64,000 bases of DNA from Cunninghamia lanceolata (lineage: Eukaryota > Streptophyta > Pinopsida > Cupressales > Cupressaceae), in contig BSBN01001362.1 in the NCBI GenBank assembly GCA_027924645.1, forward strand, positions 248,001 through 312,000, read 5' to 3'. Position 1 is the stretch's first letter. Every line of letters starts with the position of its first letter. The notes under the pieces are model-generated. The model was not told the origin of the DNA. It searched no databases and worked only from the letters and a program-made list of their open reading frames with translations. The position numbers and the translations under genes were made by a program. Below, piece after piece: positions 22,441 to 34,260 of the stretch.

Positions 22441-25400
22441 CCCCATTCCACCACATGTCCTTAGGAATCTGTCCTTTTCTTTAAATATTTATCTTTCCAT
22501 TCTAGGACATCATCAAGCCACTCAAAGCTCTACACCTACTCCATTTTGCTGAGAGAACCCTTCCACTTAGCATCCAGAGTTGACTTTCCATCTATAATAA
22601 ATTTTGAAAGGCCCACCTCAAGTGCCATCAACTTGTCTAACATGTTATTGTACAACTCCATTTGTATTTTTTCTTCACCCTCGACCAACACCATGATAAC
22701 AAGAGCAACCAAATCAAAATCACTCATCCAATCTTCCAAACCTTTTACTCCTTTATCTTTTACCATGATGTTAGGTAAGATTGGATGATTGAATTCCTAG
22801 AGTGAATTGATTTCTTCTCTGACTTGTTGTTCTTTTCCCTCAAAGAAAGAGATGAGCTCAATTACATCATTCATCATTTTCTTAGTTGTAGCTATCTCTG
22901 CAGGTGCATCTGATCTATACTAAACCACCAAACTCAACCTCTACATCCAATCAAACTTAGGCTACCACCTATCAAACAATGGTTTCAAGATAAGCACATT
23001 TACAACACATTGTTGCTTTGCCTGTAACAGGGAAGAATATGACTCATACACAACAAGGGACTTCATTTTGATTCTATCAATTCTGTAATCCAAAACATTT
23101 TCTAAGGAATCAAAAGATTTATCAATTTTTGTTGCTTTGGCCTTTTGTACATCTTCCTCCAACTGCTCAATTCTCCCTACATAAACCTCCACTTGACTCT
23201 TCAATTTTTCTAGACTTGGAGCTTCTTCATTTGCGGCCTATTCATTAGCAACATCTGTTGAATGTTGAGGAGAAGGGAGTGCAAGTAATCCCATTGTCAT
23301 AATATTCTCCTTCAAGATGATGTTTTCTACATACAGTGCATTGTACCCAACAGTTAATGCTGCTTCATTTTCCATTAGCTTCTAATTTTCTTCAGCCAAA
23401 TTCTTTGTTGCAGCTTGGGCAAACATTGCAGCATGCACAGTTAATGTTGTGGCCTCTATTGCTGATGTATTCTTCAATGTTTTTACCAATTACCCTCCTC
23501 TCATTTCTTCAACCAACTCAATAAATTTTGGCTTTTGAGTCCTTGGGGCTGCTCCTCACATCGCCAATACCTTGGAACCAGGATGGTACCTAGAGCCTGG
23601 TATTGCTTGACCCACCTCAAAATCTGAAGCAAATACAATGTCCTTTTGGCTTCTAACTTGGTCAATCAAAAATGTAGAATGCAAGTCTAAGTTCAAAAGC
23701 AAAAGAATACCACTTTCCTTTACTATCTTTCTTGCTTCCTCAACACTAATGTTCATGTCATCAAAATTCATTTTCTTTAGAGTGAGTGTTGCGATCTCAT
23801 CATGCTTTGATGGATCTACTCCTACTATGCTTGCTTCTACCTTTTCCCAATATTCTTTTCCTTTGATTTTTAGCCAAAAACTCTTGAATTCTTCAGTCTT
23901 TACAAACTCATCATCAGATAGGAATTGTGTGGCAGCAATTAGCCTTTCATCACAATCCTTGTTCAGTGGGGCTCCTTATGCATATTTTCTCTATCATTAG
24001 GGATCTCCTCTCCACCTATTTGGGGTGTGAGCATAGGTTGGGCAACTTACCGCTCCTCTCCCAATGGTCCCATTGCTTCCCCATACTCATCCTCTGATTC
24101 ATCTTTCTACTCAGCAATGACAACTCCCTTCAACTTTTGATGTGGAGGCAAACTTTTACGTGGTACAATTTCCAATTGGGGAGACTTCTCATACAATATT
24201 TCAAACTTTTCAACCATCATGATGATCCTCAAAAGAGGATCCAAAATCTCACAGTAATACCCCTTGAAGCTGGGGTCTTTCTTCATCCTCTCTTCCTCTA
24301 TCCTTCTGATAATGTTCCACTTCTTTTTTCTTTGCATTACCTCATCCTTTGTTCTACAGTTCCTTATGATATCTTCACTAAGCAACACCTCATGAGGGAA
24401 TGCATTTTTCTTTCCCAAAACATCCCTGAACACATGGGCAATGAACCCCTCTGGATCACAGAATCTTGATCGAGTTGTTTGTAGCCTGTAGGTCTTCAAA
24501 AAATTGTACAATTCTTGAATTGTACCCTTGCCAAATGTGAAATCCAAGACCTCTACAATTCTTGGTATAAAATTACCTTTCTTTTGCTTATCCATGTGTT
24601 CCTTATCCATCCACATAAGCTGCCAAAAGAATTCAATAACTGCCAATCTAGGTGGCACAAATATGGGCAATGCATGAGGTGGCTGAGAACACCCATAAAC
24701 TTTGATCAATGTGTAATCTTCAAAATAAAACCAATCACCATAGTTGTACTCAAATCCTTTATCCAAAAAGGCTTCTTTTGGCCTTAACAGAGTTGTAGCA
24801 AGCGGAGGGAGTCTGGATAGTTGCTCCAATCATATCAACAATCCTCATAACAAACAAATTGTGGAAAAAAATGAAATTGGCCCTCTAACAATTCAAGTCC
24901 CATGGGTGGGTCCAACACTGAACTGGTGCTATGTTTCTTATTTCATCCACCTTCTGCAATTTCCATTTTGGGCTGAAAATATCATGGTTGTAATACAAAA
25001 TAAGGTGACAGTAAAGAAAAATGCTTGAAGTACACTGCCTTGTGCCCCTTCTATATTTCAATCATCCCTTCATGAATCCTTTTGATGACAAAATCCACAA
25101 AATCATACTCTACATTTACTTTAGGATTCTAAATGTTCATCGCCATGCACATCATGCCAATGGGCATCTTAGATTCATGATCCTTCCCTATAATCTGACA
25201 TAGTGCATAATAGGTATATGCAAAATACCTTTCAAACTTGGCCACAAGGAAGGGCTCCTTCTCACTGTCAAGGATCTGGATGAATCTATGTTTAATCCCT
25301 TTGGGACTATATCTGGGTACCTCTACTACCCTTAGGGTTTCCCTATGAATTATGTAGTTCTCAACCTCCCTTTCCACGTCAATTTATGTGATAGTAGCAC

Positions 25401-25812
25401 CAGTAATCATGAAAGCATCTGACACACTTCTCCTATTCAAGATCAAGAATGTAGACCCATCCTTCCTTCTAAATGTATGAATTAAATGGTCATATGACCC
25501 AACCAGAACCTTCAGAAACCCTACATCCATGAATACATCTAGGAAGACCAATTTGGAAAGATTTAAATGCCACTGATTATTGACTGGAACATCTCACAAA
25601 CTATTTTGGTAAAAATAAAGAAATAAAGTCCACCCAGATGTTGGTATGTCAGCATTCCTACAATCCCGACATACATCCTTCCACTCCATCTCATTTGTTG
25701 ATAAGCTCATTGTGGAACCAGGCAAAATATCTATAAAATCCTGATAGAGTGGTCTCTTCTCTTTTTTGCTAGGCTTTTCCTCTGAGGCGGAGGGTTTTCC
25801 TCATTTACTCAT
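22440..25812 (-). pseudogene. Family X copy 2, full length but decayed (unrecognised protein)
   Basis: The frame opens at ATG 25812 with a Lys/Glu-rich head and a stop at the fourth codon. It runs about 1,100 codons to near 22440 through several stops and frame changes. Longest open parts are 24829-24107 (240 codons), 25377-25129 and 22766-22536. Regions in order are: basic head; a 'GWTLFLYFYQ' and 'VFMDVGF' block; 'YYALCQIIGKDHESKMPIG'; 'GDWFYFEDYTLIKVYGC'; 'IEFFWQLMWMDKEHMD'; 'DPLLRIIMMVEKFEILYEK'; 'FDDMNISVEEARKIV'; 'TFLIDQVRSQKD'; a Lys/Glu-rich stretch; and a C-terminal 'LDKLMALEVGLSKFIID'. It is collinear with copy 1. No catalytic motif is visible, and an accessory protein of a large retroelement is only a guess. 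Confidence 0.7.
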
Positions 25813-26229
25813 GATTATGGTTTCTAAACAACTAGGGTTTTGAAATTCAACTCTAAACTCTCAACTACAGATAAAAAATGCTTCCAACAATTTTGAAACA
25901 ACACTAACTGAGAGAAAGATAACTTATTGATTTCCAAATTCTCTGTTTGACAAACCCTATAAGCTTCAAGAAGATCTTTGTCTGTAACTGGAGCTCCTTT
26001 AATCTTTGCTTTGAATGCACAAGTGATCAGAGAAACAATGGCAGCAAGCATTTATCATCAAAAATCTACAAGATTTTCACCATCTTTTCTCATTAATGCG
26101 AATAGAGTGTCACATAGCCGTAATTTTTCTTTTTTGAATGAGGACCATCGATCACATTAATCCTAATCCATAAGATCGAGTCAAAATACATTGACCGTGC
26201 CAAGACTCTTTTTCCTCATCCACCTTGGC

Positions 26230-26760
26230 ACCATGTGTCACCCTTCTGCTGCTCCACTACTAAACACTTGCTGACATCATCATACCCTGTGGATGGGCAG
26301 AAGAAAATCTTTAAGCTTGAATGTTTAGGTCCACTTGTTCCACATGTTACTCATCCACTTATCCGCAACTTAACCTCTACACACGTCACCATACCTTGTG
26401 GAGCTGCGAATAACACTTAACAGCTTACCCTAGCGGTCATATGCACACTCGCTGGCTAGCATTCTTATATTCCTTTATCCTCACAGAGGTGCGGAAGACA
26501 CTTTATTATTAGGTTCACCTTTATCAGCTCATCCACCTGTTAACAATATAATTGTCTTCTAACCCCGCGGAGACGTGGATAGCACCTAGCAGTTTATTAA
26601 ACCTTCATCCGCCTATCTGTTGGTTAGTGGCCTAACCACTTACTGAACCCTACAGAGCTGTAGATAACATTTCCCTTCACTGCTAATGGTCATCTACCCA
26701 TCTTCCAGTTAACTAAAAAGTTAACCCAGAAGGTTGCAGGGCTGCGGATAACGAAGAACT
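26230..26760. repeat. Diverged tandem array, period about 85 bp, upstream of family X copy 2
   Basis: A block of the form (C/G)AG-(A/G)GCTG(C/T)(G/A)GATAAC recurs near 26399, 26484, 26569, 26651 and 26736, so steps are 85, 85, 82 and 85 bp, with a weaker copy near 26290. Within units, TTATCCGCA (26358) faces TGCGAATAA (26405), so hairpins are possible. The array sits 0.4-0.95 kb upstream of the copy 2 start codon, the same place as the array of copy 1. Confidence 0.75.
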
Positions 26761-27055
26761 TAAGGCTCTCAATATGCACGTGGCCAATTTTGATGACTTA
26801 AAAGAGAAAACCTTAGGGAACTGAATCAAAGGCTTATATGAAGATTCTTTTGATTAAAATTGAGTGCGACCATAGAGCAAAAGGTAACTGACAAATGAAA
26901 ATAGATTCAAATCAAAGAGCCAGTCACTTCATGAATAAAAGGGGCTCAAAGTGAGAACTTTAAAAGGTTGGAATCAGAACAAGAGGTCAATGATGAATTA
27001 TAAGAACAAAATCCTCAAGGTACAAGGGTTCCATACTTAGACAAAATTTTGAAAA
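26761..27055. other. Short spacer before CACTA-2
   Basis: AT-rich, no gene pattern. A left CACTA terminus (CACTAGTAG...) was looked for here and not found, so the left edge of CACTA-2 is undefined. Confidence 0.4.
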
Positions 27056-27359
27056 ATGGCAACCCCTAGGACCAAGACAAAAAAGCAAAACTCTCCTTCT
27101 AAAGACCAGAAAACTAAGAAATCCCAACAGTGTTACCAAAGTTGTCATGTCTTCTGATCATTCTAGGGTTTTATGTTTTATTTCCCCAGCAACCATTTCT
27201 CAAATGTTGAATGTAGATGTTTCTAATCCCTTAGAAATGGTCACTTTTAATGAGTTTGTTCTAAAAGAAAAAGCCCATTCGATGTCCAAAATATGAGATT
27301 CAAACTCATATTCCACTGTTGTTCTACTGATTCAAGTTGCTAATTTATACATTGTTATT

Positions 27360-28839
27360 TATTTAGACTTTAGAAAATGAGGAAAAAGACTTTAAGGTGC
27401 AAATTAGATGATAGTGATCATAATGCTAAAATTTTAGTGACAGATTATGAGCACTTTCATAGAGAACATGTGGCCAAGAATAATGAATATTTATCGTGTC
27501 TTGGTTTGACAAACAGGTAAGTTGTAAATCCACTAAGTAGTATATTATTTGTTTAATAGTGTTTAATGAAATTTTATAGGAAAGAGCTTTATGTATATAA
27601 GACATAATATGATTTTTTTTGTTTTATAGGCAAGAAAAAGAGTGCAAAGAAAATACAGAGAAAAAACAAAAGGAAAGAAAAGATACAGTGCTGCCAACTC
27701 GTAGAAGCCAACAAATTTGTGATTCAATAAATGCAATTGGTGAAAAGAATAGTTGTGATGATGTGTAGCCTGATATAGCACATGGTGATGTGCAATGTCA
27801 TGATGATCTCTTAGCACAAAGTCTAAGAGAGATTATTGAAAAACATGAGAGTAAAGGAACAATAAGTCTGCAGATGATTTATTCAAGATTAAAGGATGTC
27901 TTTGAAGTGAAATTTGCGAATACCGATACTAATCTACCTACTCATGCCACACCTGATGTGGCCAAGGAGCATGAAGTTCTAATTAATGAAAGTCATGAAG
28001 AGAGATTGCTTGCATCTAGTGTACCTCAGAGTGCACTTGTTGCATCTACAACTTTTGATGGAACTAGTGGATCAGCCAGAAAGATTGGTAGTGGTTTAAT
28101 AGAAGATGTGTTTGCTTTTGCCAAAAGACAAAGATTAAGTCAAGATTTGTATAGATCTATAGAGAGGAATACAAAAGAAAGAAACTTAGAAAGCAAGAAG
28201 CCATTCTTGGTTGAGGTATTGAGAGATGGCAAGCCCATTGGGCCAAATACTACAAGGTGGACCTCTAAGTTGGGTGTAAGATGTAGGGCCCATTTGGATA
28301 TTTGCAAATCAAATTTTGTAGAGCAAGATCCATGAAGTGTGGAAAATGTTATACAAAAAATGGAAAATGCTTTTGAGACTACTAGTGGACAAATCTCTAG
28401 AAAATATTACAAGAAAAAAATGAGACTTTTGATGAACAATTTTAGATACAATTGCAGAAAAACAATCATGGAGGGAAAAGAGAGGTTAGACTCCACTCTA
28501 TCTCTCAAACAGTGGGAGGCATTGAAAGAAAGTATGCATTCCGAAGAATATTTGACAAAGAGTAACAGAGACAAGAGAGCAAGAGATAATGTGAGGGTTG
28601 GATATACATTTGGCCGAGGTGGGTTGTAGGCCAAAATGGACAAGTTTGGAGTAAGTGTATGGATTTTTGGTTCAATTTATGTTGTATTATTTATTTCAAT
28701 TTTTTATTGAACTGACCATATGTTGAAATTGACATTGTATTTTAGGTGGAAAATAGTAATAGAGAAGTAGGTGCAAAAGATATCGTCAATTATATGGCAG
28801 CACTAGATCCTAGTAAATCTAAGAGTAGGATGAAGTGGA
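27360..28839 (+). pseudogene. CACTA-2 Ptta/En/Spm transposase (Transposase_24-like), 5' exons
   Basis: One exon ends at about 27516 (...SCLGLTNR) before GTAAGT. The next starts after TTTATAG near 27630 and runs, with one TAG at 27767, through 27790-28335 and, after a TGA at 28333, 28339-28629. Words such as 'VLRDGKPIGPNTTRWTSKLGVR', in part, then 'YYKKKMRLLMNNFRYNCRK' and 'LSLKQWEALKESMHSEEYL', followed by 'SNRDKRARDN' and 'GYTFGRGG', fit the plant transposase family linked to CACTA elements. A donor GTAAGT follows at about 28651 and an acceptor TTTTAG at 28745. The next exon is cut at 28839 by Copia-2. Confidence 0.8.
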
Positions 28840-29263
28840 TGTTAGGGTTAGGGCAAATCAAAGCAATAAACACTAACAATTATATGTAGATTAAATAACC
28901 CAAATATAACAATGAGGAATAACATAAAAGAGATCAACATAGAAATTTAACGTGGTTCACCCAATATGGGCTACATCCACAGAAACTTAGCCATCCAATG
29001 ATTTTATTATCCAGTGCAAAACAAATTACAATCTCGTGAATACATCACTGTACCATACATCCCAGCCGCTTATAGCAATCTTTTTGGAAGCTTCTAGAAT
29101 TAGGGTTTTGCAATGTCGTTTGTCGGTTAACAAAAAATTAACAACTGACTCCGATCGTGCAAAAAAGAGGGAAAAAAATTTCTTGAGGGTTGCGCCCCCA
29201 AACCCTAGTGAGGATACATAACTTGTGTACAGTACTTGCATGATCAGTCACCACATATGAACA
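28840..29263 (-). repeat. Copia-2 3' LTR
   Basis: Paired with 33350-33722. Both contain the GTGGTTCAC...ATGGGCTACATCCACAGAAAC block and CATACATCCCAGCC. The copy here has an additional ~48 bp containing AAAAAAGAGGGAAAAAAA and GGGTTGCGCCCCC. The adjoining minus-strand CTAAGTGGGAGAT (29264-29276) is the polypurine tract. Confidence 0.95.
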
Positions 29264-29356
29264 ATCTCCCACTTAGAGACTGATCCTAGACGACACTATT
29301 GCGCTTGCAGCTCCCACTGGATTACAGGCCTGGCTGGTTTCTTAAGTCCACCATTA

Positions 29357-30484
29357 TCAGTCATGAAGGCCAATAGAAACTGATGAGGAAATTAGTTTCT
29401 CCCGTGTAACTACCTTTGTGAACATATCTACAAGATTTTCACTTGTGTGAATTTCCTCTAGCTTCAACTGCCCATCCTCCAAAACTGACCAGATGAAGTG
29501 GTATCTGAGCTATATATGCTTAGTTTTTGAATGCAGAGCTAAGTTCTTAGCAGGATGAATGGCACTCTGGCTATCAATGTACAAAGGGCTATCTTCTTGT
29601 TGTTGCCCCAATTCCTCCAGAAAAGGTTGTAACCAAATCATCTCCTTGCTAGCTTCTGTAGCAGCAACATACTTAGCTTCAGTGGTTGAAAGTGCAACAA
29701 CCTTTTGCAGCCTTGAAATCCAACTAACTGCAGTACCACCTATAGTAAAAACATACCCTATAGTACTCCTCCTGCTATCAATATCACCAGCTAGATTAGA
29801 GTCAACATATCCTTTTAGAGCAGAATTTGTTCCTCCAAAACATAGTTTCTTTGAAGTAGTACTTCTCAAATATCGGAGAACCCATTTTACAACATTCCAA
29901 TGTTCCATTCCCGGATTGCTCATATACCTGCTCACAACTCCCACTGCATGTGCAATATCTGGCCTTGTGCATACCATTGCATACATCAAGCTGCCAACTG
30001 CTGATGCATATGGTGTCTTAGACATTTTGTCTTCCTCCTCTTGTGTCTTTGGACACATCTCCTTAGTCAACTTAAAATGACTAGGCAAAGGTGTACAAAC
30101 TACTTTTGCATTCTACATGTTAAACCTTTTCAACACCTTCTCTACATACTCACTTTGGGACAAAAATAATTTTTTGTTTGTCCTATCTCGTGTGATCCTC
30201 ATACCAAGGATTTGTTTTGTTGCACCCAAATCCTTCATAGCAAATGAATTTGCTAATTTCTGCTTAAGTTCATTAATATGCTGCATGTTAGACCCGGCAA
30301 CAAGCATGTCATCAACATAAAGCAATAGGATAATATAGCTGCCATTACCCAATTTCTTGAAATAAACACAATAATCAGAATGACATCTTTTGTAACCTTG
30401 TTCAGCCATAAAACTATCAAATTTTAAATACCATTGCTGAGGTGCTTGCTTCAGGCCATACAAACTCTTCTTTAACCTGCACAC
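29357..30484 (-). pseudogene. Copia-2 reverse transcriptase palm and RNase H
   Basis: The open part 30484-30113 has '[20 protein letters not shown]' and the catalytic box YVDDMLVAG, so the active-site Asp pair is intact. A TAG at about 30110 separates it from 30088-29510, with 'GSLMYAMVCTRPDIAHAVG', 'YVDSNLAGDIDSRRSTIGY', 'LSTTEAKYVAA' and 'YIDSQSAIHPAKN'. After one more TAG the RNase H ends with 'RYHF...' and the chain ends 'FTKVVTREK...GLHD' before a TGA at 29357. The first RNase H Asp lies in 'YVDSN', where many relatives have 'Y-x-DSDWAGD' (Asn-Leu replaces Asp-Trp here). Confidence 0.95.
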
Positions 30485-31100
30485 AAAATCCTCCTTACCC
30501 TTGACTTCATATCCCTATGGTTGCTACATGTATATTTCCTCTTCCAGATCCCCATGCAAAAAAGTTATTTTCACATCTAACTGTTCAAGATGCAAGTCTT
30601 CTGCAGCCACAAGACTTAGAATTGTTCTAATAGAAGTCATCTTTACAACCAGAGAAAATATTTCATCAAAATCTATACCTTTTTTCTGTGCAAAACCTTT
30701 TACCACGAGTCTAGCCTTATATCTTTTCTTGCCTCCATATTCTTCCTTCAACCTATAAACCCATTTATTTGGCAATGCTCTTTTACCTATAGGCAATTGA
30801 ACTAAGTCCCAAGTCTGATTCTGCAGCAAGGAATCCATTTCCTCTTTCATGCCTAGCTCCCACTACTTTTTGGTATCTACCTACATTGCTTCTTCATAAC
30901 CTTCAAGTTCACCAGAATCAGTTAATAATATAGAATATAATGATGGAGAAAATCTTTCAGGAGGTCTAGTTATCCTTGTAGAATGTCTAACTCTTGTAGG
31001 AGTTTGTGGGATAACTTGTTACTGAGCATCAGGTACCATTGGCATTTTATTTTCTGGAATCTCATCCAGCACCACATATTCCATTTTGGCCTATTCATGC
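30485..31100 (-). pseudogene. Copia-2 linker and reverse transcriptase N-terminus
   Basis: The open part 30850-30524 starts 'MKEEMDSLLQNQTWDLVQLP' and continues with 'NKWVYRLKEEYGG', 'KARLVVKGFAQKKGIDFDE' and 'LEQLDVKITFLHGDLEEEIYM', the standard fingers region of a Copia RT. The chain is interrupted by two TAG codons near 30505-30525 and by TAG codons upstream in the integrase-RT linker (30850-31090). The 'DVKTAFLHG' box reads DVKITFLHG. Confidence 0.93.
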
Positions 31101-32010
31101 TTCTTTTCCTATAGTTGATCCTTATACATGACCTTCTCATTGAATATAACATCTCTGCTCCTAATGATTTTATGATTTTCATAATCCCATAACTGATAAC
31201 CAAATTCATCTACTCCATATCCAATGAAGGTACATTTTTTATACTTAGCCTCAAGCTTGGTTCTATTTTCAATATCAACATGGACAAAACCTTCACAACC
31301 AAAGGTTTTCAGAAATGAATAGTTTACCTTTTTGCTCACCCATGCCTCCTCTAGAATGCCACCATCCAAAGGATTTGAAGGTCTCCTGTTTATTAAATAA
31401 ACAATAGTATGTATAACATCTTCCCAAAAGTGCAAGGGTAGTCCAGCATGCAATCTCATGCTCCTTGTACGCTCCATAATGGTCATATTCATTCTCTCAG
31501 ACACACCATTTTCTTGTGGGGTTCCAGGAACTATTTTCTGCCTACGGATTCCATTATATGAACAGTAATTCTCAAATTCTCTGCTACAATACTCGCCTCC
31601 ATTATCGGATCTGAGACACTTCAACTTTTTTCTTGTCTCATTCTCAACCAAAGCTTTCCACTTTTTGAAAGTTTCAAATACTTCTAATTTTTGTTTTAGG
31701 AAATACACCCATGTTTTCCTAGTTGCATCATCAATAAAAGTAACATAATAGCAAGAGCCTCCAAGAGAAGACACCTGAGCTGGTCCCCATACATCTGAAT
31801 GCACAAGCTCTAATTTCTCACTCTTCTTCTCTTTCCCAACTTTGAGAAATCAGACTCTTTTCTGTTTTCCATAAACACAATTTTCACAGAAATCCAAGTC
31901 AATCTTCTTCAGACCTGGTAGCAACTTTATGGAGTGAAGAATCTTCATCCCTTTCTCACTCATGTGCCCAAGTCTATGGTGCCACAATTATGTTTCTATC
32001 CCTGCAGCAA
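31100..32010 (-). pseudogene. Copia-2 integrase, largely intact core
   Basis: The pre-integrase zinc region 'LWHHRLGHMSEKG' and 'CENCVYGKQ' (about 31990-31860) has its His-His and Cys-Cys ligands. The 231-codon open part 31804-31109 includes 'MHSDVWGP' (first Asp), 'LRSDNGGEY' (second Asp) and 'PQENGVSERMN' (Glu), a complete DDE triad. The C-terminal 'FGCEGFVHVDIENRTKLEAK' block and 'FIGYGVDEFGYQLWD' follow. This is the best preserved enzyme domain in the window. Confidence 0.96.
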
Positions 32011-33283
32011 GTGTTATAACTATCTCAGTAGCAACTATTTATGTAGCAGCTAAGGTAGAATAAGTATTACTAGTACACAAATATAATGTACCTACCTTTT
32101 CACCTTTAGCTACTACTAATGCACCTTTAGTGACCTTCCAAATTTTGTCTGATAAGGTAACTATACAGCCTTCACTACCTAGTTGTCCTGCAGAGATTAA
32201 ATTCCTTCTCAAATTTGGAACATGTCTTACCTCCTATAGCAACCATTCATTTCCACTCTGTAACATGATTTTTATTTTTCCTTTTCCAACAATTTGACGG
32301 GGTTCATCATCACCCAGATATACATGTCCAAAATCACCTTGAACATAATCTACAAAATATTTCCTATGGGGTGCGGCATGAAATGAAGCCCCTAAATCTA
32401 TTACCTAGGAATCATTAGCATTATCTAAACACAGAATTAAAGCATCATGTAATTTATTACTTGCAACATTAGCTTCCTTACTGTCATCATGTTGTTTGTC
32501 TCCTTGTTTGCCCTTTTGAGACTAGCAATCCTTCTTCAAGTGTCCTAGCTTTCCACAGTGCCAGCAATCCATTCTTCCTCTGGATTTAGATCTGCCTTTC
32601 CTCAACTCTCCTTGTGACTTCCCATGATTTGTAGGGCTTTTTCCTCTTTCCTTTGTTCTTCCCATGTTCTCTACAGTCAAAGCATTACCAGATGTTGAAG
32701 TCTCACTTGTGCGTTTCCATCGCATTTCCTCACTAAGGATAACACCAACAACATCATCAAATTTCAAAGTATTTGAACCTAAGATAGAGTTACTTACAGC
32801 CATTACCAAGCTATCCCAGCTTTCTGGCAAAGAACATAAAACCAAGAGAGCCCTTACCTCTTCATCAAATTTCACTTTTACAGAAGTTAACTAACTGGTA
32901 ATCGTATTAAACTCATTTAAATGATCTGACACAAATCCACCTTCAATCATTTTCAGATTAAACAAATGCTTCATGAGAAATACCTTATTAGAGGCTGAGG
33001 GTTTTTCATACAATTTGGCCAAAGATTTCATTAGTTCACTTGTTGTCTTCGCTTCTATTATATTGAATGCCACAGATGGTGCCAGGCACAACTGAATGGT
33101 TCCCAGTGCCTTTCTGTCCAGAAGTTTCCAATCCTCATCAGTCATTGCTGCTAGTTTCTTGGCTACTCCTTCCAATGGCCTCCATATATCCTTCTAATAC
33201 AGATAATCCTCCATCTGCATCTTCCATAATTGATAGTTCTACCCATTGAATTTATCTACCTTCAATTTACCCTCGTCTGCCAT
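32011..33283 (-). pseudogene. Copia-2 gag and protease
   Basis: Gag opens at ATG 33283 (MADEGKLKVDKFNG) and has TAG codons within its first 40 residues and near 32893. Open parts are 33175-32891 and 32875-32522, containing the UBN2-type gag core and the CCHC knuckle [18 protein letters not shown] follows directly. The protease active site reads 'VIDLGASFH' (about 32390), with Leu in place of the Ser of the usual DSGA, and has a TAG just before it. Both point to loss of function. Confidence 0.93.
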
Positions 33284-33332
33284 TGGTCCCACTTAACTGT
33301 GAGACCTTCCTGCAGACGATAATCAAACACAA

Positions 33333-33349
33333 CCCACTTTGATACCAGT
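33333..33349 (-). other. Copia-2 primer-binding site
   Basis: On the minus strand TGGTATCAAAGTGGGTT begins directly inside the 5' LTR edge (33350). It matches the tRNA-iMet-type primer site used by plant Copia elements. Confidence 0.92.
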
Positions 33350-33722
33350 TGTTAGGGTTAGGGTAGATCAAAGAAATAAACACTAATAATTATATGTAGA
33401 TTAAATAACCCAAATATAACAATGAGGAATAACACAAAAGATATCAACACAGAAATTTAACGTGGTTCACACAATATGGGCTACATCCACAGAAACTCAG
33501 CCATCCAATGATTTTATTATCCAGTGCAAAACATATTACAATCTCACGAATACATTGATGTACCATACATCCCAGCCACTTATAACAAGCTTTTCGGAAG
33601 CTTCAATTAGGGTTTTGCAATGTTGTTTGTCAGTTAACAAAAATTAAAAATCAACTTCGAACCCCAGCGAGGATACATAACTTGTGTACAATACTTGCAT
33701 GATTAGTCGCCACATACCAACA
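33350..33722 (-). repeat. Copia-2 5' LTR
   Basis: Partner of 28840-29263, 373 bp. It begins TGTTAGGGTTAGGG on the plus strand and ends ACCAACA, with the GTGGA target copy beyond. Confidence 0.95.
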
Positions 33723-34260
33723 GTGGAAATCTAGTTTGTCAATAGAGATTTCACAGCCATCTGTTAGACACCCAGTAAGAACCTCTCCATATCATGTCAA
33801 CTCAAATGAAGGGTACCAACATGTAATGAGTTGCATATATGGTCTCACTGAGAAAGTTTTGTAGTTGGTTGCCTCTGTTAAGCCTATAGTTTCTGCATGG
33901 AATGAGCATAATTCCATAGATTCAGATGAGGTAAGAGGCTCTATTGATCTCATTTCTTCTTGTTTAGCAATTCTGTATACAAATGCCTCTTAATATGTAG
34001 AATCCAACCTAGTTTCTTTATTATTGGAGTGATCCAAAAAATGTTCTTTTGGACAAATTTATAGCTTGCATTCTTTACTTGACTATTGAATGCTTTGTAT
34101 TTTTTTTGCATGATGGTTAAACCACATGCAGAGCAATTTTATCAAAGCAGCACGAAAATGAAAATGCCTTGATGTCAATAGAGCTGCTAATATTGATAGT
34201 GATCATGATGAACTAGACAAGAATGTGCAACATAGTCATAGTTGTACTGAAGTTGAGGTA
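33723..34260 (+). pseudogene. CACTA-2 transposase exons after Copia-2
   Basis: The frame entering from 28839 continues here after one GTGGA copy with a Ser/Pro-rich stretch ('SLSIEISQPSVRHPVRTSPY'), 'QHVMSCIYGLTEKVL', a TAG, then 'LVASVKPIVSAWNEHNS' ending near 33990. A further short exon-like stretch around 34130-34260 is read 'AIKAAR...' with an acidic Asp-rich end. I recognise no named domain in this part; its link to the transposase rests on the reading frame and position. Confidence 0.55.

Larger units (their letters stand above)
28840..33722 (-). mobile_element. Copia-2: nearly complete Ty1/copia retrotransposon nested in CACTA-2
   Basis: The element is 4,883 bp, starts TGTTAGGG and ends ACCAACA on the plus strand, and is flanked by exact GTGGA duplications (28835-28839 and 33723-33727). 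Coding is on the minus strand: gag, zinc knuckle, protease, integrase, RT with YVDD, RNase H. LTRs are 424 bp (28840-29263) and 373 bp (33350-33722); the difference is mainly a ~48-bp gap. It is the best-preserved element in the window. Damage is mostly single in-frame TAG codons rather than frameshifts, and they still block a full polyprotein. Confidence 0.96.

Noticed and set aside
29559..30758. Plus-strand ORFs of 60-170 codons across Copia-2
   Set aside because: They are antisense to well-matched RNase H and RT codons.
33350..33364. GTTAGGGTTAGGG, telomere-like
   Set aside because: Only two repeats, located at the LTR edge of Copia-2 and present at the same place in the other LTR (28841); it is LTR sequence and not an interstitial telomere.
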